Positions 1-5,188 of a DNA stretch of 13,929 nucleotides are shown here, piece by piece. Positions within the stretch are counted from its first letter, which is position 1. Every line of letters begins with the position of its first letter. A program made the translations under genes and the position numbers. The stretch is taken from assembly GCA_030653405.1 (NCBI GenBank), contig JAURZO010000080.1, forward strand, positions 1 through 13,929, read 5' to 3'. Below the pieces are notes generated by a model. The model did no database searches and was not told the origin of the DNA. It was given only the letters and a program-made list of their open reading frames with translations. This stretch comes from Zwartia sp. Lineage in GTDB: Bacteria > Pseudomonadota > Gammaproteobacteria > Burkholderiales > Burkholderiaceae_B.

Positions 1-86
1 CAATTGAAAAATTTGAAAATTGATAAACAAATCAGCGCAGAATCACGCGCAGCCAATGACCTGTCTTCACAAATGGCCTGAAAAAA

Positions 87-1544
87 TTAAGCAGTGCCAC
101 CGACAGTCAGACCTTCCATTTTGATGGTTGGCATGCCCACACCGACAGGTACGCTCTGCCCTTCTTTGCCGCACGTGCCCACGCCACTGTCGAGCTTCAT
201 GTTGTTGCCAATCATACTGACTCGATTCATTGACTCGGGACCGCTGCCAATCAGCGTTGCACCCTTAATCGGGTGCGTGATGCGACCATTCTCGATCATG
301 TAGGCCTCAGAAGCAGAAAAGACGAATTTGCCACTCGTGATGTCAACCTGCCCGCCGCCAAAGTTGGCGGCATAGATCCCTTTTTTAACCGAGCGGATAA
401 TTTCCTCAGGCGCTTCGTTGCCTGACAACATGAACGTATTAGTCATGCGCGGCATGGGTAAATGCGCAAAGGACTCGCGGCGTCCATTACCTGTCACAGC
501 TGTTTTCATCAGACGAGAATTCAGCGTGTCTTGTAAATATCCGCGCAAAATACCGTCTTCGATCAAGACATTGCGCTGAGTAGGGTTGCCCTCGTCATCT
601 ACGTTTAGAGAGCCGCGCCGTCCCTCGATCGTGCCATCATCGACCACCGTCACGCCTTTTGAAGCCACACGCTGCCCGATTCTTCCTGAGAATACGCTTG
701 AGCCTTTGCGGTTGAAGTCTCCCTCTAGACCATGCCCGACCGCCTCATGCAGCAAAATTCCAGGCCAACCTGCCGCGAGCACAACGGTCATCTCTCCTGC
801 AGGTGCAGGTTGGGCATCAAGATTGATCATCGCCTCATGCACCGCTTGATCGACATATTGTCTCAGCGTCTCATCTGAAAAATAATCTAACCCTGAGCGC
901 CCACCCCCTCCTGCGTGCCCTGTTTCCCGGCGACCACTGCGCTCGACGACAACAGATAGAGAAAGCCGAACTAAAGGTCGGACATCCGCGGTCAAACGGC
1001 CGTCGCTACCAGCGATCATGACAACGTCATACTCCATACCAAGACTCGCCATCACTTGCTTGACATGCGGGTCTTTGGCACGCGCCATCTTTTCAACGCG
1101 CTCAAGCAAACCGACCTTTTCAGGCGCACTCATCGTAGAGAGTGGATCAACTGGCAGATACAAGTTCGGCCCACGGTCTTTGGGCGCGCTGTGCACTTTT
1201 GCCTTGCCAGCGCCTTGGCGCGCAATACTGCGAACAGCGTGCGCAGAAGACAACAAGGCCTCGGGGGACAACGTGTCCGAATAGGCAAAGGCTGTTTTCT
1301 CGCCAGCAACCGCGCGTACCCCCACACCCTGGCTGATTGAAAAACTACCCGTTTTAACGATGCCTTCTTCCAGGCTCCAGCCTTCGCTGCGCGTATATTG
1401 AAAATACAAATCCGCATAATCGACTTTATGCGTAAATATTTCGCCCAGCGCACGACTCAGATCGGACTCGCTCAGTCCCCAAGGATCCAACAGCAAAGAT
1501 TTGGCGGTGGATAGTGATGCGATAGCAGGATCAATCAGTTTCAT
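87..1544 (-). CDS. tldD: Metalloprotease TldD
   Basis: This 485-residue protein is TldD, the zinc-protease subunit of the TldD/TldE (PmbA) system. In E. coli that complex degrades unfolded or leader peptides, for example in microcin B17 maturation and CcdA turnover; it acts in the cytosol. The family's HExxxH motif is visible as HEAVGH at residues 266-271, and the expected third zinc ligand is Cys458 in VGTCGKEG near the C-terminus. Length matches E. coli TldD (about 481 aa), so the gene looks complete. The start ATG overlaps the stop of the upstream amidase gene by 4 nt (ATGA) and has no strong ribosome binding site of its own, which suggests translational coupling in a two-gene operon. The partner gene tldE/pmbA is not in this window. 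Only 86 bases follow the stop codon, with no convincing terminator. Confidence 0.96.
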   Translation of the reverse strand: MKLIDPAIASLSTAKSLLLDPWGLSESDLSRALGEIFTHKVDYADLYFQYTRSEGWSLEEGIVKTGSFSISQGVGVRAVAGEKTAFAYSDTLSPEALLSSAHAVRSIARQGAGKAKVHSAPKDRGPNLYLPVDPLSTMSAPEKVGLLERVEKMARAKDPHVKQVMASLGMEYDVVMIAGSDGRLTADVRPLVRLSLSVVVERSGRRETGHAGGGGRSGLDYFSDETLRQYVDQAVHEAMINLDAQPAPAGEMTVVLAAGWPGILLHEAVGHGLEGDFNRKGSSVFSGRIGQRVASKGVTVVDDGTIEGRRGSLNVDDEGNPTQRNVLIEDGILRGYLQDTLNSRLMKTAVTGNGRRESFAHLPMPRMTNTFMLSGNEAPEEIIRSVKKGIYAANFGGGQVDITSGKFVFSASEAYMIENGRITHPIKGATLIGSGPESMNRVSMIGNNMKLDSGVGTCGKEGQSVPVGVGMPTIKMEGLTVGGTA

Positions 1545-2377
1545 TTATCAGTCATTAGTTTGCGATGAGAAAGCGCTGGCAAGGATTGCCGCACTTCCTG
1601 AAGACGACTAGGCTCTATGGTACCGCTTACGATCCCCTCATGCTCGGGTAACACTTCTAAAACCTCACCCCAAGGATCAATCAATATCGAATGACCCCAT
1701 GTCCGGCGACCGTTCTCATGCTGACCGCCCTGGGCAGGCGCCAAGATGTAACACTGGTTTTCAATGGCACGGGCACGAAGCAGTACCTCCCAGTGTGACT
1801 TGCCCGTTGTATAGGTGAAGGCAGAGGGCACCAAAATCAAGTCCACCTGACCGAGTGCCCGATATAGCTCTGGAAACCTCAAGTCATAACAAATAGATAA
1901 TCCGAGTGTTATCTCAGGCGTTTCGAGTCGTGTGACGGCATGACCTGCCAGAATGCCCCGGGATTCGTCATAACTTTCCTGACCCCGGGCAAAACTGAAT
2001 AAATGAATCTTGTCATAACGGACAAGTTGCTGACCATTCGGGTCATAAACGAGCTGCGAATTAAAAACGCGTGCAGGGTCGGGAGAAACCAAAGGAATAC
2101 TGCCCGCGGATAAATAAATGTTGTGCTTTCTCGCGGCCTCAGAAAGAAACTGCTGGATGGGTCCACTCCCCTCGACCTCGGCCACCGCTAATTTATCGGT
2201 TTCTTTGCGTCCCATCAAACAAAAATATTCCGGTAAAACAATTAATCGAGCGCCTTGAGCGGCTGCCCGCTCAATCCACATATCTGCAGTTTTAAGATTT
2301 TGTTCAACGCTAGCTGCAGAGACCATCTGGATGCCTGCCACTTTGAATGGCGCCGGCAGTGTGTTTGTACCTTGCAT
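1541..2377 (-). CDS. Nitrilase-superfamily amidase, probably deaminated glutathione amidase (Nit1-like)
   Basis: This is a carbon-nitrogen hydrolase. With the chosen start it has 278 residues and carries the Glu-Lys-Cys triad of the superfamily: Glu50 (VLPEYF), Lys123 (RYDKIHLF) and Cys163 (LSICYDLRFPELYR). The overall pattern, including FNSQLVYDPNG, VPSAFTYTTGKSHWE and RARAIENQCYILAPAQ, resembles the Nit1/YbeM branch, whose known members hydrolyse deaminated glutathione as metabolite repair. That substrate is inferred from resemblance; omega-amidase or another amide is possible. The open frame extends 14 codons upstream to a GTG at 2419, but the ATG at 2377 has a good GAGGTGAG ribosome binding site 7 nt ahead and begins at the usual family position, so it is preferred. 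The gene's end overlaps the tldD start by 4 nt. Confidence 0.9.
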   Translation of the reverse strand: MQGTNTLPAPFKVAGIQMVSAASVEQNLKTADMWIERAAAQGARLIVLPEYFCLMGRKETDKLAVAEVEGSGPIQQFLSEAARKHNIYLSAGSIPLVSPDPARVFNSQLVYDPNGQQLVRYDKIHLFSFARGQESYDESRGILAGHAVTRLETPEITLGLSICYDLRFPELYRALGQVDLILVPSAFTYTTGKSHWEVLLRARAIENQCYILAPAQGGQHENGRRTWGHSILIDPWGEVLEVLPEHEGIVSGTIEPSRLQEVRQSLPALSHRKLMTDK

Positions 2378-2384
2378 TTGAATA

Positions 2385-2392
2385 CTCACCTC
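2385..2392 (-). promoter_or_regulatory. Ribosome binding site of the nitrilase-family gene
   Basis: On the minus strand the sequence reads GAGGTGAG, then 7 nt, then ATG at 2377. This match to the 16S rRNA tail decides in favour of the ATG start over the upstream in-frame GTG at 2419. Confidence 0.7.
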
Positions 2393-2447
2393 AATTTGAC
2401 AATATCCACCAATATGCACAATCGAATCAAAAGATATTTTTAGATAA

Positions 2448-2469
2448 TTATTAGGTATTTATTAGGTAC
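2448..2469. repeat. Tandem 11-bp repeat in a divergent promoter region
   Basis: Two head-to-tail copies, TTATTAGGTAT and TTATTAGGTAC, match at 10 of 11 bases. They lie between the divergently transcribed nitrilase and H-NS-like genes. The 11-bp period is about one DNA helical turn, so the copies present the same face. It may be a regulator binding site or simply AT-rich duplication; nothing in the window identifies a cognate regulator. Confidence 0.6.
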
Positions 2470-2519
2470 TTATATCCCAGCATTTACCCTAATGATTTTG
2501 CTCGAACTGAACATAGCAG

Positions 2520-2549
2520 TTCACAACGCTCAAATATTATGCTTAAAAT
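2520..2549 (+). promoter_or_regulatory. Putative sigma70 promoter for the H-NS-like gene
   Basis: TTCACA (2520-2525) and TAAAAT (2544-2549) each match the sigma70 -35 and -10 consensus at 5 of 6 bases, with an 18-bp spacer. Transcription would start near 2556, leaving a leader of about 50 nt before the ATG at 2609. A second TAAAAT at 2571-2576 is a competing -10 but lacks a good -35. Confidence 0.4.
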
Positions 2550-2608
2550 ACGCCCGCATCATTAATTCAGTAAAATAGACTTACATCTTTTAAATATAAG
2601 GCAAGATC

Positions 2609-2965
2609 ATGACTAGAAACTACGCGACTCAACAAGCAAAAATCCAAAAGGAAATTGAGCGTCTGCACAAGCAAGCTCAATCCTTGCAAAGCAAACAGCG
2701 CAAGCCTGTCATTTCAAACATTTTGCGCTCGATGAAAGAATACGACATTACGCCTGAAGAAATCGTGGCAGCCTTTGGAAAGTCCGGCACAAAAGCGCGC
2801 AAAACCGGCCCAAAAGCCGCTAAAGCCGAAGGTACCAGGAAGCCAGTCGCGCCTAAGTATCGCCATCCTGATACTGCTGCCACCTGGACAGGTCGCGGCA
2901 AAGCGCCTCTTTGGATTGTTGAAGCTGAAAAAAATGGCCAACCACGCCAACAGTTTCTGATCTAA
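2609..2965 (+). CDS. H-NS family nucleoid-associated DNA-binding protein
   Basis: This 118-residue protein has the layout of H-NS family proteins. An N-terminal charged helical segment (about residues 5-57), probably a coiled coil for oligomerisation, is followed by a Lys/Ala-rich flexible linker (about 58-83). The C-terminal DNA-binding domain carries YRHPDTAATWTGRGKAPLWI (residues 84-103), the family signature; GRGKAP corresponds to the minor-groove QGR-type loop that prefers AT-rich DNA. It is slightly shorter than E. coli H-NS (137 aa), as is common in betaproteobacterial members. An AAGG ribosome binding site lies 7 nt before the ATG. The gene is monocistronic, divergent from the nitrilase operon and closed by a strong terminator. 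Likely roles are nucleoid organisation and silencing of AT-rich DNA; the specific targets are unknown. Confidence 0.93.
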   Translation: MTRNYATQQAKIQKEIERLHKQAQSLQSKQRKPVISNILRSMKEYDITPEEIVAAFGKSGTKARKTGPKAAKAEGTRKPVAPKYRHPDTAATWTGRGKAPLWIVEAEKNGQPRQQFLI

Positions 2966-2980
2966 ACAAGATCTGATTAA

Positions 2981-3004
2981 TTAGTCACCGCATTAGTCAC
3001 CGCA
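2981..3004. repeat. Perfect 12-bp tandem duplication
   Basis: TTAGTCACCGCA occurs twice, back to back (2981-2992 and 2993-3004), between the stop codon of the H-NS-like gene and its terminator. It looks like a simple local duplication; no function is evident. Confidence 0.8.
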
Positions 3005-3006
3005 AC

Positions 3007-3038
3007 AAAAAAGGCCGAGATTTATTCTCGGCCTTTTT
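3007..3038. terminator. Bidirectional rho-independent terminator
   Basis: An 8-bp perfect GC-rich stem, GGCCGAGA (3013-3020) with TCTCGGCC (3026-3033), encloses a 5-nt loop. It is preceded by six A and followed by five T, so it can act on both strands. It lies 47 nt after the H-NS-like gene and also downstream of the convergent dioxygenase/Bug operon. It is the clearest intrinsic terminator in the window. Confidence 0.92.
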
Positions 3039-3041
3039 ACA

Positions 3042-3165
3042 TAAAATCAATAACCAAAATAATTACGATTAAATATTATTTAATAATTGAATTGCCGTTT
3101 AAATGTAACAAAATACTAAAAAATGCTTCAAATATTTCAAATGGTTCTGAATATTTAAAACAATC
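3042..3165. other. AT-rich spacer between convergent units
   Basis: This stretch is strongly AT-rich and has no open frame. It contains ATTAAAT and ATTTAAT as 7-bp inverted arms (3068-3084) and several AAATATTT-like words. It could be an H-NS-type binding region or simple AT-rich filler between two terminators. No RNA gene is recognisable. Confidence 0.5.
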
Positions 3166-3169
3166 GATA

Positions 3170-3195
3170 CTGGGGCTCAGCTAACAACGCCCCAG
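3170..3195 (-). terminator. Candidate terminator hairpin after the Bug protein gene
   Basis: CTGGGGC (3170-3176) and GCCCCAG (3189-3195) form a 7-bp perfect stem with a 12-nt loop, beginning 16 nt past the stop codon of the minus-strand binding-protein gene. The transcript then runs into UAUCGAUUGUUUU, a weak U tract. It could be a terminator or a 3'-end stabilising hairpin. Confidence 0.5.
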
Positions 3196-3211
3196 CCAAT
3201 CTCATCAAGAC

Positions 3212-4201
3212 TTAATCAATCTTAGCGCCTGAGGCACGAACGGCTTTACCCCATTGCTCCAAATCATTATCAATCACCTTTTGAAATTCAGGCAACGACA
3301 TAATCAATGTTGAAGCACCACGCGCGCGCAGCTGATCAACAACCTTTGGATCTGCCAGTACTTTATTAATTTCTGCATGAATTTTTTCACGCAACGCCAG
3401 CGGTGTTGAACTATTCACAAAGAATGCAAACCACGAGTCAAGAGCCAGTGCTGGATACCCTGCCTCTCCAAATGTCGGCAAATCCGGCAAGGCTTCGGAA
3501 CGACGGGTCGCCGAGGCGGCTAATGGACGCACGGCACCGCTCTTAATTTGCCCCATTACAGAAGGCGCGCTGGCGTAGACGCCCTGAACCTGACCGCCAA
3601 TGACGTCCGTCAATGCAGGTGCGACACCTTTGTAAGGCACATGGGTTGTTTTAATATCCGCCGCAAGACCGAGCATCTCATTGAGCAAATGATTAACCGA
3701 CCCATTCCCAGAGGAAGCAATATTAATCTTGCCAGGATTCGCTTTTGCATAAGCGACATATTCAGCAATGTTATTGACTGGCAACGCAGGGTTGACCACC
3801 AAAACAAAGGGCAACGTCGCCAATGAGCCAATCGGCGCTAAGTCCTTGACCATGTCAAAAGACATTTTTTTGTACAGCGATGGATTAATGGCATGCGTAC
3901 CGGAGTAGCTCATCAGCCAGGTTGTGCCATCGCCTGGAGACTTCGCGACCGCCTCGCTGCCAATATTGCCTCCTGCTCCCGGACGATTTTCAACCACAAT
4001 CGATGTGTTCCAGCGCTGGCTCAATTCTGCCGCCATCATCCGTGAAATCGCATCCGAGGCGCCACCGGCTGCCTGCGGGACGATAATTTTTATAGGTTTA
4101 CCGACCAGCTCAGCAGGAATGTCAGCGATTGCCGAGAAAGATAGGGCCGCCGAGATTAACCCGATCACTGGCATAGCAAAGTAACGGAAATTAAGTTTCA
4201 T
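3212..4201 (-). CDS. Bug-family (TctC) tripartite tricarboxylate transporter substrate-binding protein
   Basis: This 329-residue protein is a periplasmic solute-binding protein of the Bug family, the extracytoplasmic receptor of tripartite tricarboxylate transporters, greatly expanded in Bordetella and relatives. A signal peptide is clear: basic N-terminus, hydrophobic core (about residues 9-22), and cleavage predicted after Ala26 (SAIA/D). The mature part has the hallmark order: KIIVPQAAGGASDAISR (ligand loop 1), VVENRPGAGGNIGSEAVAKS, an internal GSLATLPFVLVVNP segment, THVPYKGVAPALTDVIGGQV (ligand loop 2) and a DLPTFGEAGYP motif. The ligand cannot be read from sequence; family members bind carboxylates, amino acids or aromatic acids. 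It lies 33 nt downstream of the dioxygenase gene on the same strand, so co-transcription is likely. No tctA/tctB membrane genes are nearby, so it must borrow a distant permease or act as a sensor. Confidence 0.93.
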   Translation of the reverse strand: MKLNFRYFAMPVIGLISAALSFSAIADIPAELVGKPIKIIVPQAAGGASDAISRMMAAELSQRWNTSIVVENRPGAGGNIGSEAVAKSPGDGTTWLMSYSGTHAINPSLYKKMSFDMVKDLAPIGSLATLPFVLVVNPALPVNNIAEYVAYAKANPGKINIASSGNGSVNHLLNEMLGLAADIKTTHVPYKGVAPALTDVIGGQVQGVYASAPSVMGQIKSGAVRPLAASATRRSEALPDLPTFGEAGYPALALDSWFAFFVNSSTPLALREKIHAEINKVLADPKVVDQLRARGASTLIMSLPEFQKVIDNDLEQWGKAVRASGAKID

Positions 4202-4234
4202 TATTATTCTCTCTGAAGTTTGTCTGATTAGTTT

Positions 4235-5095
4235 TTATTTGGGGGCATCGCCCTTGAGGGTGATGCGATGCAGCAAACGTTTATGACCGTGGTAATCATT
4301 AATCGGATTATGCAAAACACAGCGGTTGTCCCACAAGGCAATAGAGCCGACCTTCCAGGCAAAACGACAGGTGAACTCTGGGCGAACCTGATGATTAAAT
4401 AAGTATTTCAGGAGCGGTTCACTCTCCTCCTCGGTCCAACCTACAAATCGAGTAGTGTGGCCGGGGTTCACATAAAGTGCGCGACGACCGGTCTCCGGAT
4501 GCACTCTCACAACAGGGTGCTCTGCGCTCAACTCCTCGCGCTCTGAGGCTTTGGCGGAATCAGCCAAGCGGTCCTCGCGCGTCTTGGTTACAGCAGCCTT
4601 CGCCGAAGAATTTACCGCATACATCCCGCTTAAAGTCTCTTGCAAAGCAGGAGAAAGACTGTCAAAAGCAGCATAATTACTTGAAAACAGCGTATCCCCG
4701 CCATAAGGTGGAATCTCGCGCGCAATCAGCATGGTCGCCATCGGCGGCTCAGCCAAATAGGTCGTATCTGTGTGCCAGACACCACCGAAATTGTGTTTTT
4801 CATGAGGCAGCTTCAACACTGGGATAATGAGCGGAAAATCTGGCAACCCCTTGACAAAGGGGTATTCGACCACTTCACCGAAACGCATCGCAAAATCTTG
4901 AAATGTGGCGCAATCCAGAGGCTGGTCACGGAAAAATATGACGCCAAATTTGAGCCAAATCTCGCGGATTTGAGCAATTTGGCTGTCACTGACCTGATCT
5001 TGCAAATTAATACCGCGAATCTCCGCGCCAACGGAGCCAGATAGAGGGCGAACTTCTAATTGTGTATTCATGACAAGTTGTGATGAAGATAACAT
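4235..5095 (-). CDS. TauD/TfdA-family Fe(II)/2-oxoglutarate-dependent dioxygenase
   Basis: This 286-residue enzyme belongs to the TauD/TfdA family, cytosolic non-heme iron oxygenases that couple 2-oxoglutarate decarboxylation to substrate hydroxylation. Predicted iron ligands are His108 and Asp110 (WHTD) and His262 (NRCVLHNPINDY). GGDT at 132-135 and Arg273/Arg277 in HKRLLHR correspond to the cosubstrate site of TauD. The segment HPVVRVHPETGRRALYVNPG is typical of taurine and 2,4-D dioxygenases, but identity cannot be assigned as taurine-specific: no sulfonate transporter or tauABC genes adjoin it. A Bug binding protein follows in the same operon, suggesting the substrate may be an imported organic acid (inference). 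Two in-frame starts exist, ATG at 5095 and ATG at 5071 (MNTQLEV); neither has a strong ribosome binding site and the second fits TauD-like N-termini equally well. Confidence 0.92.
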   Translation of the reverse strand: MLSSSQLVMNTQLEVRPLSGSVGAEIRGINLQDQVSDSQIAQIREIWLKFGVIFFRDQPLDCATFQDFAMRFGEVVEYPFVKGLPDFPLIIPVLKLPHEKHNFGGVWHTDTTYLAEPPMATMLIAREIPPYGGDTLFSSNYAAFDSLSPALQETLSGMYAVNSSAKAAVTKTREDRLADSAKASEREELSAEHPVVRVHPETGRRALYVNPGHTTRFVGWTEEESEPLLKYLFNHQVRPEFTCRFAWKVGSIALWDNRCVLHNPINDYHGHKRLLHRITLKGDAPK

Positions 5096-5132
5096 CAGTA
5101 AAACATACGGGTATCTATCATAGGACAGATTG

Positions 5133-5167
5133 AGGGCAATTTCTGCTTCAGACTACTACAATGCCCT
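5133..5167. repeat. Inverted repeat in the dioxygenase/pepN spacer
   Basis: AGGGCA (5133-5138) and TGCCCT (5162-5167) face each other across 23 bases in the short spacer between divergent genes. A TACAAT -10-like hexamer (5157-5162) overlaps the right arm. It may be an operator for either gene, but a 6-bp repeat could also be chance. Confidence 0.3.
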
Positions 5168-5188
5168 TGATTCTTTATGGAACTGCGC

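Noticed and set aside
1..86. Possible terminator after tldD (CAATT at 1-5 with AATTG at 18-22)
   Set aside because: The stem is only 5 bp and AT-only apart from one pair, with no following T tract; it is too weak to call.
1130..1453. 107-codon open frame within tldD in another frame
   Set aside because: It is a shadow of a clearly conserved gene; its composition is rich in Arg and Cys, as expected for out-of-frame reading.
2378..2419. GTG start adding 14 residues to the nitrilase-family protein
   Set aside because: The extra residues do not resemble the family start, and the ATG at 2377 has a strong ribosome binding site.
2255..2443. Small plus-strand open frame overlapping the nitrilase 5' end
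   Set aside because: It has no ribosome binding site, lies mostly antisense to the nitrilase gene and shows no recognisable protein feature.
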